DNA from: Fulvia fulva
Lineage: Eukaryota > Ascomycota > Dothideomycetes > Mycosphaerellales > Mycosphaerellaceae
Reading direction: 5' to 3'
DNA: 64,000 nt
Assembly (NCBI RefSeq): GCF_020509005.1
Contig: NC_063023.1
Span: 1,674,001-1,738,000 of the forward strand
Numbering within the stretch: the first letter of the stretch is position 1; each line of letters starts with the position of its first letter. A program made the position numbers and the translations under genes. Below the pieces are notes generated by a model that saw only the letters and a list, made by a program, of their open reading frames with translations, did not search any database and was not told the origin of the DNA. Shown here piece after piece: positions 55,401 through 64,000 of this stretch.

Positions 55401-56066
55401 ATAGTCATCGAGACCCCTACCCCATCAACCTACAGTACCTGGAATCCGCTGTCAACTGGTCTCCCATCTGAGTCCACCACCCAGCCCTCCACCTGGAATC
55501 CGTTCTCAACTATCATCCCATCAGGCCCCCCCGCCATAGTCATCGGCACCCCTACCTCACGCGGCTTTACCTGGCCTTCCCCCACCACACCCACTCCCAT
55601 CTCAGGCCTCACAATAACCGGAGGACCCACGCCCCTTCCCGGCGCACAGTTCGAAGAATGCACCCCAACCTGGTCGGACATGCGTATAACCTCCTGGATC
55701 CTCCCACCCAAAGGCGGCCACCCAAACTACTGCTTCTACACCAAAGACTTCGCCAAGTATCACTACGAGGCTCAGGAGATGGGCTGTCTCCCGAACTTCA
55801 GGAACAGGGAGTGCCGCGCGAAGTTCTTCGATAGGCAGATTGACGGATTGTCGGACGTGATGCCAACGGATCCGAGTGAGCCGCATGAGTGTATGGACAC
55901 GTGGACAGAGATCCACAAGGGATGGTGGCAAGTCCCCCCGGTGGGCGGAAATCCACAGTATTGTTGGCTGCCGCAGGACCAGAAAGTAAAGAAGTCCGCA
56001 GAGGCGGAGCGTAAGGGTTGTCTGCCGCATTTTACGACCGAGTGGTGTCGAAGGGAGTATTTCTGA
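52428..56066 (+). CDS. Large secreted mosaic protein, Ser/Thr- and Gly-rich with twin Cys modules
   Basis: Exon 1 is 52428-54073, the intron 54074-54130 (GTGAGG / TTCTAG, ACTGAC branch), exon 2 54131-56066; 1193 residues. Signal peptide MRASSILALFASSSLLTPTV. An N-terminal domain (to about 230) has four early Cys (CDDKC, CGSQDWC). A Ser/Thr region carries a 49-residue unit three times (147-bp period from 53311) plus a shorter fourth. A hydrophobic stretch LAALGALAVLPAVGALAVGV is followed by a helical domain continuing through the splice. Then come Ser/Gly repeats with three 24-residue GDPGDWETDPESS units, a Gly/His tract (GGGH units), and five to six TWNPFSTxxPSES units. Two copies of a four-Cys module (starts about 55657 and 55888) end the chain. 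It is probably a wall or surface protein. Family not recognised. Confidence 0.82.
54506..54810 (+). repeat. Coding Ser/Gly tandem repeats
   Basis: GGCAGTTCGGGA-type 12- to 15-bp units, embedding three 72-bp units (GGTGATCCGG at 54609, 54681 and 54753). All periods are multiples of three, so copy-number change keeps the frame. Confidence 0.85.
54895..54972 (+). repeat. Coding Gly/His tandem repeats
   Basis: GGTGGTCAT-type units encoding GGGH repeats inside the secreted mosaic protein; a possible metal-binding tract by composition. Confidence 0.8.
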
Positions 56067-56319
56067 TGCTTTTGGAGTGAGAAGTAGTCGATGCGAGTTG
56101 AATTTCCAGTACGTAGTTCTAGGTGAGCTTGAAATTTTGTTTGAACATTCTTCTCATGCACAAGAATATCGCAAGTCCAGCCTGACTGTTGTAATGGTAC
56201 TTTGTATGTGCTCAATTGTGCTGTGCCAACCACACGACCTGCAGAATACCTCAGTGATATCCCAACCAAAAAATTTGTGCCCGGGTAGCGTATACAGTCT
56301 CACCATCTCTTTCGCCTTT

Positions 56320-56912
56320 CACGGCCATTCATGGGGGATGTTGGACTCGTGTTGGTCGGGCTTGAGGTATTCGTCGTATAGCTTCTTCTGAGTCTCTGTG
56401 TTAGGTACGACGCAGTATATGAAGACGTAGTCGCTGAAGCGATATGCGGTCTGAGAGTATTGGGTGTGGATTCGAGGTGATGGTTCACAACCTTGAAGCG
56501 TGCCTTTTGAAGGTCCGAATCCGTGCGGTTCTCAAGCTCTCGTACTATCTCTTTCGTCTCCAACTATTTCGCCGGCTTCATGCGTATATCGAAGATTTCA
56601 CGGGCCGTCCTAGCGTCTGCCAGCTCAATGGCTGGGGTGCTGGTGAACTCGATGTCTTGGGTCGGTACTCTTTTGCCATCCTTATCTCGACAAGCTTTGA
56701 AGATGTGGTGGTAGATTATCCAATACTGTGAATGTGGCCTTGAATATGCCGTGTGTACGGACATGCGTGCCTGTATGGACACGCTTGTGATCAACGAACT
56801 GCTGCTCTGGCTGCTTGTTGATCTGCTCGGCAACAGCGTTGATATCATGTTCGATGAGGTGACGTTTGACGTGGGGAAGGGATGGACCCTCGGACATGGT
56901 TCCCATTGCCAT
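56320..56912 (-). pseudogene. Decayed hypothetical gene
   Basis: Minus-strand coding sense switches frame twice. It begins near 56912 with MAMGTMSEGPSLPHVKRHL, then HDINAVAEQINKQPEQQFVD. Near 56730 it moves to a frame reading YHHIFKACRDKDGKRVPTQD and ADARTAREIFDIRMKPAK. An amber TAG at 56566-56564 interrupts that frame, which continues LETKEIVRELENRTDSDLQK and VVNHHLE. A third frame gives YRFSDYVFIYCVVPNTETQK and LYDEYLKPDQHESN, ending about 56325. No family recognised. An unspliceable mixture of two shifts and one stop suggests a pseudogene; one switch could be an unrecognised intron. Confidence 0.5.
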
Positions 56913-57413
56913 GTCTCTCAGCTCGCGTGTTGAGTTGTCGCGTTGGTGCGTGCCCCCAGCATGGCAGCATGGGAGTCGCGAGAGTTGTGTCATAATGCAC
57001 GATCGCCGCTCGTGACAGCATTGAAGCTATCGTGATGTTGGATGAAGCGAATGGATAGATGTATCATGTAGTTGGTGGAAGAAGGAAGGTGAATGTCAGA
57101 AGCTGAAACACGAGTCGGCGCGCGACTACAAGCCACGTGCAAGCCTTCCCCACCTAGCGCACAGTCCCATCTGGCGCACAGCTTAACCAAAGCCAACTGT
57201 TGTCCAGGTGACGCCAGTGAAGTTTCGACGCGGACTATCTAACCTTAGTGAGAGTGTGGTGTCAGGTGGGATCGTGCAGCACATGGGGAAGACTTCTACC
57301 GACGCTAGTTGAGATAGCGCTGGTAGAAGGCCACCTGGAACATGCAACAAGAAGACGGTTCGCTGCATACTCCAACCACAGAAACATCATAGACTCCGTG
57401 TCTGATCGAGGCC
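56913..57413. other. Intergenic, upstream of the golgin
   Basis: About 500 bp between the decayed gene and the golgin start; nothing recognised beyond the promoter role. Confidence 0.4.
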
Positions 57414-59474
57414 ATGTCTGCTGTCAACGCGCAGGCAGATGCCAGCAAATCGGGTATGTTTCTTCAACCGTTTCCTCCAGACGCATCTCGCTTGGCACGT
57501 GGTGGTGGTGGGCATGGCCGCGAATGCATCGTGCATCGCCTCGGTCGTTAGTGGTGGAAACGGCTGTTAGTCTGAGAGAGTAAGGCTAATTTCGGGGCAT
57601 TGCAGCGTCCAAAAAGAAGAAGAAGAGCAAGAAGAAGGCCAATGGCCAGCCCACAGCAGGAAGCACGTCCGTCGGACACAACGGTGCCAAGGAGATAGCC
57701 GATGAGGATGGGGATGAGGATGAGGATGAGGAGTCGAGTACGCACGCAGTAAGATATGGATGCAGGCAAGGAGAATGCCGACTGCTAAGACACGTTGCAG
57801 CAAGCTATCATGCCTTCCAAAGGCTCAGCTGAGGACTCATCACACACGCCATCCACACCAACCGAGCCAGCCTCCGCGACAGAGCAGCCATTACCTGTAC
57901 GGATAGGTGCTCAATGGCCGAAGACGTCTAACGGAGCGAAGCACGAACCAGAAGAGGACGAAGATGAAGAGGAAGACGAATCTGCTAGACCTTCACGACA
58001 ACCATCAATATCCGGTGACACGACCGCACGACTCGACGCTATGCAGCAGGAACGGGACAGCTTACGCGCTGAAGTCACCCAGCTGAGGAAGTCATTGGAG
58101 AGCTTGCAAGATGCACAAGGCGACGAGCTGTCGACTGTCAAAAATGAGCTGCAGCAGACACGAGAAGGGAAGGAACACGCCGAGACGCAGTACAAGAATC
58201 TGCTTGGAAAGGTCAACACAATTCGATCACAGTTGGGCGAGCGTCTCAAGTCAGATGCTGCCGAGTTGGAGCAATGCCGCGAAAGGATAGAAGAGCTGGA
58301 GACATCCAACCGGACGGCGCGAGAGGAGAATCAGCGGTTACAGGAGAACATCTCGAAGCTGAACACCGATATGGAGTCGCAAGCCACCGAGATTGAGAGC
58401 CTACGGAGCCGAACAAATCTGTCAACCAGTAATTGGGCGAAAGAGCGAGATGACATGGTGCAGAAGGAGGCTTATCTCCGAGAAGAGTACGAGATTGCGA
58501 AGCAAGCCATGCAAGATTGGGAAATCCTGGCTACGGAGGAGCGGTCAAGAAGAGAAGCACTTGAAGAGCGAATGCAAGAGCTGGAAGAACAACTTAACGC
58601 ACAACGAGAAGCATTCGAGCGGGCACAAGGCGAGGCCAATACGCAAAGCAGCACGGTCGATGGCTTACAGCGAGCACTGCGAGATCTGCAAGAGGAGCGA
58701 AAGAGGGAGCTCAGAGAGATGGTCGAACAGTCACAAACACAGCTCGATGCACTACGAGCGCAGACGAAGACTGCTGAGGAGACCGCAGCAGAGTTCAAGG
58801 CACAGCTCGAGACCACACAGAGAGAGCTTGAGCGTACGGCACCTTTCGAGAAGGAAGTGAAGGAGAAGAACTTGCTCATTGGCAAGCTCAGGCACGAAGC
58901 GGTGATCCTGAACGACCACTTGACAAAAGCGCTCCGCTTCTTGAAGCGTGGCAAGCCTGAGGACAATGTCGATCGACAGATTGTCACGAACCACTTCCTC
59001 CACTTCTTAGCCCTGGACCGCTCGGATCCCAAGAAGTTCCAGATCCTGCAGCTCATTGCTGCACTGCTCGGCTGGGACGAACAGCAACGCGAACAAGCCG
59101 GCCTCCTCCGTCAAGGATCTGGCTTTGCGTCCGCCAGCGGCAGTCTTCGCGTGCCTATGTCGCCCTTCCGGCGAACGCCCAGCACACCTTCACTTAGCAG
59201 CGACTTCAGCCCTCTTTCACCTACTGGCGAGCAAGGGCGGGAAAGCCTCGCAGAGCTTTGGTCAGACTTCCTCGAACGAGAAGCAGAGCAAGGCGGCGGT
59301 AGTAGCCGGAGGCAAAGTATACAAAGCAACAGGAGTCCAAGTATTGGCGTCATGGGCCCCACGAGCGAAAGAGGTGGACCCATGAGCTCAAGACCTGACT
59401 TGAAGCGGAAGGAGAGCCAGACGAGTCAAGCTAGTGGCCACGTCAGGCCGGAGAGTAGTGCGAGTGGGAAGTAG
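57414..59474 (+). CDS. RUD3: Golgin of the RUD3/GMAP-210 type with GRAB/GRIP-like domain
   Basis: Three exons: 57414-57453, 57606-57748 and 57801-59474 (introns 152 and 52 nt); 618 residues. The N-terminus MSAVNAQADASKSASKKKKKSK is basic, followed by an acidic DEDGDEDEDEE block and a second acidic block. From about 130 to 450 it is continuous coiled coil (RLDAMQQERDSLRAEVTQL onward). The C-terminal landmark VDRQIVTNHFLHFLALDRSD then FQILQLIAALLGWDEQQREQ is the GRAB/GRIP-like domain of fungal Rud3, which binds Arf1-GTP at the cis-Golgi. The tail is Ser-rich and disordered. It should tether or organise cis-Golgi membranes in ER-Golgi transport. The splices give one continuous frame; the identification is good from the domain wording. 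Confidence 0.88.
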
Positions 59475-60325
59475 TATCTCCCATTCCAGGCTCTTGTGGT
59501 AGGCACGTGAAATGATATAATCTTTTCTAGAAGGCCTTTTGGCTTACTTCATTACGTCCTGGATTCACTTGCAGTGCCACGACCGCGCAAGCTGGACTGT
59601 GTGATCGAGAAGCCTACATTCATTTTCCCACAGCATGGCCACGGCAAAGAACCAGGTAGAACTCGTCATCGCCCAGTCAGTGCCTTCCTACTGGAGACGA
59701 TTGCTTCGCTTTTGCCAGCTGGTTGTGCCGACTGCCTGGTCCGTCGTGGTCTCGAAACGGATCGGAGGTGATGGTCAAACTCTGGCATCTTGTGGTCGAC
59801 CGGACTGAGCATGGCTATCGCATGCCACGTGCCATGTGCTGGAACGTTTGGAGATGCAAGCTTAAGTCGGAGCCTGGAGGCTACAAGAGTGGGTAAGACC
59901 ATTGCGGTCGACTGCTTTCACGCTGGAGTAGACCGGCATCCAGCCGAGGAACGGTAGAAGCTGCTGCAAGACAAGGAAGAGCCGATGCTCGAGGATGGGT
60001 GGGCGACTCTTAAAGGGGAAAAGGACGTCGAGATGATTCACCAAGCATACGAGTATGTGGTGAGTGTGCGAAGTCAAGTGTGCGATTCTTCACTTCCATG
60101 CGAGCATTCGCTGCACTGTGAGGCTGCTATCGTAGCGACTGAAGAACCGTTGAATGAACGCGTTGCTGCGGCAGCTTCGCGCACATGAAACGCTAGCGCC
60201 AACTCAATTTGCACCGCGAGATATTATATTCTACTTCACTTGCGGACTTCAACTTTCCCCTCAAAACAAACTTCGCAACAACAACATCGTCAGCAAAAAT
60301 ATCCAACACACTCAACACGCCCACA
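59475..60325. other. Intergenic, no gene seen
   Basis: 850 bp with short ORFs only; the final 100 bp are the A/C-rich leader of the LPCELR gene. Confidence 0.4.
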
Positions 60326-60808
60326 ATGTCTTCCAGGCAGCCATCCCTCTCCACCCTCCCTTGTGAACTTCGTTTGCAGATCTACTCTTACACCCTCTCT
60401 TCCACCACCGCCCTCACCATCAAGCCGGCCGTCGTCGCCACCAAGACCAACCAGTGGTGGGACCGCCCATTCCGCGACTACACCGCACCAGGCATCATGC
60501 TCACCAACCGCCAAATGCGCTCCGAGGCGCTTGAGCTCTACCACAAGTTTCTCCTCTCCCACGTCGTGGACCTTCAAGGTATGACTGATCCCACCACTGG
60601 TGGCAAAGACGTGAAGATAGCTAATGAGACAGGCACAATCGATGCGATTGACAACCCACGCAAGTGCGTCTGGATCGTTGGAAACTCGCCAGGCTTCTCC
60701 GCCAAGGAGATGACGCTGATGAGATGCGAGAGGGATGCGACGGAGAAGGAGATCAGGTTGGTTGAGATGGAGCTGGAGTGGCAGAAGGCGACAGTCGTGG
60801 CAGAGTAG
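60326..60808 (+). CDS. LPxELR-family protein
   Basis: From the ATG at 60326 (MSSRQPSLSTLPCELRLQ) 160 residues. An upstream in-frame extension has no ATG close by and is leader-like. The signature is right at the N-terminus (LSTLPCELRLQIYSYTLSS), then GIMLTNRQMRSEALELYHKF. The C-terminal half has NPRKCVWIVGNSPGFSAKEM and a charged helix (ERDATEKEIRLVEMELEWQK). Single exon, undamaged, function unknown. It is a distant relative of the 17.8-22.3 kb row. Confidence 0.68.
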   Translation: MSSRQPSLSTLPCELRLQIYSYTLSSTTALTIKPAVVATKTNQWWDRPFRDYTAPGIMLTNRQMRSEALELYHKFLLSHVVDLQGMTDPTTGGKDVKIANETGTIDAIDNPRKCVWIVGNSPGFSAKEMTLMRCERDATEKEIRLVEMELEWQKATVVAE

Positions 60809-61825
60809 TGAGCAGAGCAGAGCAGCGAACAGAGCGAACTGTGTAGATAGTACTTGAGGCGCTGATCGGGACGGAATGGGCGTGCGGTACAACGGGGTCC
60901 GCTCGTTGATGGACTACTGGGACAGGCTGGAGTTGGTAGAGTCATGGGCACAATTTGTGCTCGCTGGTTAATAATGCGCAAAGCGCTCACGGGATGGATA
61001 CAGGCATGGTACAAAAGCATTGGGTTTCTTCATCCCTTCTTTCTCTGTCTCCTTCCATCTCATCATCCAGGCTGCTGGCGAGCTTGTGATGCATGATCTA
61101 CACATGGCCATATTCTCCCACGTCCGACGAAGCTCACTCATCGCGACCTACCACCTCGCTACTCACCTCCTGCTCACCACCTCCGCCAAACTCACCACCA
61201 AGCTCACCACCCTCCCATGCCCGCAGACTTTAGAAAAGACTGCTTCACCATCAGCGTACGTCCGCACACACGGCAATATCAGCTATATCAATCACCACTC
61301 ATGTCCGAGCCCGCCTCTAACAAGCGCGTCAAGACGTCTCACAGCACCCCTGCTCCTGTCACCGGAACTCACAGCGTCACACGCCAACGAAGCTCTCGTC
61401 ATCTACCTCCTCCGCCTGCTACTCGAATACCAGAATGCCTTCTTCACCCGCACATGACACACGCCGAAGTGCTCAATGGCTGTGATAGATCGTGCGGTGT
61501 TGGGGCTATATTTGCAGAGTCCCAGTGCTCACGTGGCTTGGTGGAGTGCTGCAGCCGTTCCAGTGCGCTGGTGGTTGCTGCTGCTGCTGCGAGCGCTATT
61601 GACATTGACGGACGGCCCCTGGAATACTAGGGAATGCCGTCTCGCGGTCGATGCCTCCACTGGACACATTGTCATGCTCATGCGCCGCCTAGGAAAGACA
61701 GTACCATCACTGCGCCTCCACGACTCTAGCGATTCCGATACACAACACACAAGACAACGCCGATAGGGTCACCCGCAATGTCGTACCGGTCGCTCGAAAG
61801 CAGCTCTTGGTAGAGGGATTGCGTC
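60809..61825. other. Gap with a casein-kinase-like fragment
   Basis: Short overlapping ORFs. 61020-61457 ends in a protein-like piece (ANEALVIYLLRLLLEYQNAF) but has no start or family. Contains the fragment at 61563-61652 listed separately. Confidence 0.4.
61563..61652 (-). repeat. Inverted diverged copy of a casein kinase 1 tail segment
   Basis: The reverse complement of this stretch aligns with 50853-50941 in the casein kinase 1 gene. Shared words in the same order: TCGACCGCGAGA, CCAGGGGCCGTCCG, AGCGCTCGCAGCA and CCACCAGCGC, with about one base in five different in between. It is not in a kinase frame here. Confidence 0.7.
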
Positions 61826-62392
61826 ATGCTGCGGAAAGCTCATGTCCAAAAACTTGAGGCCGGGAAACTAACATTGTCGCTGGTGCTGGAGCCCACTGCT
61901 AACGCGGTAGTGCAGTCCAACGACATTACTACTGGTGCTGTAGCTCCTGCCGACGTGATAATGTACACCGAAGACATTGCTGCTAATGATGGAGCTCCCT
62001 GGCTAGCGGTAATGCACGCCGACGACGTTCTTGCTGCTGTTGATGACCTTTCCTTACCCACGCGGGTAATGCACACCAAAAAATTCACCGCTGCTGCCGA
62101 CCCTCCCTTGCCTAAAAACCAGAAAGGGCCTTCTATCCACCGCTGGCCGACTCTGGACTGTACGACACATCACGCTCGATGTCGGAGATCTGAACCTGCT
62201 GTCACCATAGTTCGATGTGGACTATCACCCGCCGAACCTCTACCTGTGAACACTGACATGACATACACAGAATGGATGGCATTGGAGGCGAATGTCTGGA
62301 AGACATGTCTTCGTCGGAACGCCGTGATCGGCTGCTTCTCTTGCGGCATCGTGGGTATCCTGTCGGCGTCATGTTGTGGGCTGACACTCTAG
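61826..62392 (+). CDS. Hypothetical ORF with internal 19-residue repeats
   Basis: From the ATG at 61826 (MLRKAHVQKLEAGKLTLS) 188 codons. Residues 27-95 contain about four imperfect units of the form V(M/Q)xxDDI(A/V)AAxDxxP (VVQSNDITTGAVAPAD, VIMYTEDIAANDGAP, VMHADDVLAAVDDLS, VMHTKKFTAAADPP), and the DNA shows the repeat too. The C-terminus has CFSCGIVGILSASCCGLTL, hydrophobic and Cys-rich. No family recognised. The repeats favour a real or once-real gene, but coding status is uncertain. Confidence 0.4.
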   Translation: MLRKAHVQKLEAGKLTLSLVLEPTANAVVQSNDITTGAVAPADVIMYTEDIAANDGAPWLAVMHADDVLAAVDDLSLPTRVMHTKKFTAAADPPLPKNQKGPSIHRWPTLDCTTHHARCRRSEPAVTIVRCGLSPAEPLPVNTDMTYTEWMALEANVWKTCLRRNAVIGCFSCGIVGILSASCCGLTL

Positions 62393-62711
62393 GTTGTTGG
62401 AGTCGCGTAATGGTTGGTGCAGTCTCTCCAGTGTCTATGGGCACGAGAGAGTGGTTTCGTAGATTGTGAGTAGGGTAGCGGTGGTCAGTAGAGAGGTGGT
62501 AGAGTTGGTGAGTTGATGAAGCGATGTAACCTGAGGGTACAGAAGTGCGACCGATGCGTAGACTCTTGCCGCTCCAGGGGCGAGGACTTGCGCCGAAATA
62601 AAAGGAACCACATGTACCAGGTATCAAGTAAATTCATTGTATCACGTTCTCTAGGTCTTCCAGGTCATCCATGGTCGTTTCTTATCGTCGCTCGTCCAGT
62701 GCTGTGCCCAC
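62393..62711. other. Convergent intergenic spacer
   Basis: 320 bp between the repeat ORF and the minus-strand gene at the window edge; nothing recognised. Confidence 0.4.
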
Positions 62712-64000
62712 TCAAGGTAAAATCTTCGAAGGTAAGCTTGCAGATCCCCTGTATGGAGCAAGCGGCACTGGTATACCACCGCTGTATCCAACATCTCCTT
62801 GTGCTTTCTGAAGCATGGCGGCAGTCTTCCCGACAATCTTCGCGATCCATCTGTCGTTTACCATACCAGCTACCATGGTCCTCTTCGTCTTCTCCAAGCC
62901 GTCTTTTGTGTTCTGGTGCAGCTCTTTCGCGAACTCCTTGATCTGGGTGCCTGTGGTACCATCTTTCAGGTTTTGTCGAATGTTCTTCGCGAACGTCTTG
63001 AAGCCCGAAGCATCTTTGGAGTCCGATCGTGATCGCAGAGAGTCTTTATCGTTGTCCGCCGTCGAAGATCGTGATAGTGGTGACGCCGGAGTCTCTTGCT
63101 CTTTGCCGCTGGTCTGCTCTATCACCTCGACTTCCTTCTCCGCTTCGATCATCTTCGTTGCCTTGACCAGTGCAGCAACAAAGTTCAGTACTGTTTGATC
63201 ACAGCTCAGTGGCAGACTGGCATGGACGCTCATAGTTATGTTCGTCTCATCCTTCTGCAACTTCTCTAGCTCCTTCTCTTTCTGAACTTCATGCGGTAGG
63301 CCATCGGCTTGCTCGACTTCGATTCTGAGCTCGTGCTCTTCCTGGGGTGTCGGCTCTGCAGGAATGATATGTTCGTGATGGGGCAGAAGATACGATGGAA
63401 TCGTGAAGGTGGCATCAGCACCGCCTAAGCGCACCACTTGGCGGATTGTGTTCTTCTCTGGCTCTGTGCGATATGCCATGACATCGCTGAACTTTAGGTA
63501 GGCCACGATATCGAATAGAGTGCTAAGAGGGACTTGACCGAGTCCAGAGACATCCGTAAACTGCATGCAAAAATTTGCGTCTGCCAGCCAGTGTGAGATC
63601 CGCCGGTGTATACGTCGAAGTTCGGCATTGTGCTCCGTGTGGTGCTTGAACACTTGTTGCTGGAGCAAAGCTGATAGCCATTGACCAGAACCATTACCTG
63701 TGATGCTCGAGATGCTGATCGGATGAAAGTAGCTGAGTGGAGCAAGAAGCAAGCGCAACAGGAACGGTAGGCGATGTAAGAAACTCCGCACATATGGTGG
63801 CGCTAGAGTCTGTAATGTCGTGACTCGGACAGATCGGTTCGGGGGATGCGGAATCGATGGTAGTTTGTGGAGCTCAGCACTGACTGCAGCACGCATGTCA
63901 TTTTCGTTATCAAACTTGAAACCGTTCTCGCCTTTAGCTTTCTGGCGAACTTGTTGCCGTGACTGGTACACCGCACTCGTGGTACGAATCTCCGTTAGTC
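62712..64000 (-). CDS. Conserved-looking fungal protein, 5' part outside the window
   Basis: About 429 codons, open to the last base of the window, so the start is missing. Early residues: LHKLPSIPHPPNRSVRVTTL, then a hydrophobic FLHRLPFLLRLLLAPLSYFH. A folded-looking region follows (SITGNGSGQWLSALLQQQVF, ISHWLADANFCMQFTDVSGL, VVRLGGADATFTIPSYLLPH). After that come a charged linker with Ser-rich blocks, a helix (FKTFAKNIRQNLKDGTTGTQ) and the tail GGIPVPLAPYRGSASLPSKI. I recall similar wording in uncharacterised ascomycete proteins but cannot name the family. The membrane-proximal helix suggests an organelle membrane protein; that is inference. Confidence 0.7.
   Translation of the reverse strand, partial: LTEIRTTSAVYQSRQQVRQKAKGENGFKFDNENDMRAAVSAELHKLPSIPHPPNRSVRVTTLQTLAPPYVRSFLHRLPFLLRLLLAPLSYFHPISISSITGNGSGQWLSALLQQQVFKHHTEHNAELRRIHRRISHWLADANFCMQFTDVSGLGQVPLSTLFDIVAYLKFSDVMAYRTEPEKNTIRQVVRLGGADATFTIPSYLLPHHEHIIPAEPTPQEEHELRIEVEQADGLPHEVQKEKELEKLQKDETNITMSVHASLPLSCDQTVLNFVAALVKATKMIEAEKEVEVIEQTSGKEQETPASPLSRSSTADNDKDSLRSRSDSKDASGFKTFAKNIRQNLKDGTTGTQIKEFAKELHQNTKDGLEKTKRTMVAGMVNDRWIAKIVGKTAAMLQKAQGDVGYSGGIPVPLAPYRGSASLPSKILP

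Overview
The window is nuclear DNA of a filamentous ascomycete (Pezizomycotina). Introns are short (about 45-150 nt) with GTRAGT-type donors and CTRAC branch sites. The core genes are typical of the group: MPP10, MTR4, GRX5, a YCK-type casein kinase 1, BCAT, an AFG1-type ATPase and a RUD3-type golgin. A HET-domain gene and many small proteins with an N-terminal LPxELRxxIY motif (the fungal F-box-like / 2EXR-like class) fit a Dothideomycete. That placement is inference from gene content only.

Layout. 0-1.6 kb: the 3' part of MPP10. 2-6 kb: two related LPAELR genes (one with an amber stop), a small two-exon gene and an F-box-like gene. 6.8-12.4 kb: a four-helix membrane protein, a PPC-decarboxylase-like flavoprotein divergent from GRX5, a coiled-coil protein, and a DJ-1/Hsp31 protein with an unusual N-terminus. 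14.8-16.5 kb: an MFS sugar transporter. 17.8-22.3 kb: a same-strand row of six LPxELR paralogues, three starting with an N-myristoylation-type MGxxxS motif, at least two damaged. 23.2-27.6 kb: a GPI-anchored-type secreted protein, an acidic-tailed LPxELR-class gene, and a pseudogene combining a SAP-like segment with LPAELR. 29.3-32.7 kb: MTR4.

33.6-37.2 kb is the most disturbed part. Two 350-bp inverted copies of a repeat flank decayed genes. The right copy splits a HET gene whose reading resumes on the other side. 37.7-41 kb: a frameshifted hypothetical gene and an intact relative of the SAP-like/LPxELR pseudogene. 41-51.1 kb: an AFG1-type ATPase, a maltose-permease-type transporter broken by an 8-bp tandem duplication, BCAT and casein kinase 1. 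51.2-52.1 kb: a patch of degenerate direct and inverted repeats. 52.4-56.1 kb: one 1193-residue secreted mosaic protein with four kinds of internal repeat and two copies of a cysteine module I do not recognise. 56.3-64 kb: a decayed gene, the RUD3-like golgin, another LPxELR gene, an inverted diverged copy of a casein-kinase fragment, a repeat-bearing ORF, and the 3' part of a conserved-looking gene running off the window.

No single cluster reads as a metabolic pathway. Intact housekeeping genes alternate with gene-poor accessory stretches carrying fast-evolving paralogues, repeats and broken genes. Splice sites and coordinates were derived by hand from the sequence; no homology search was run.
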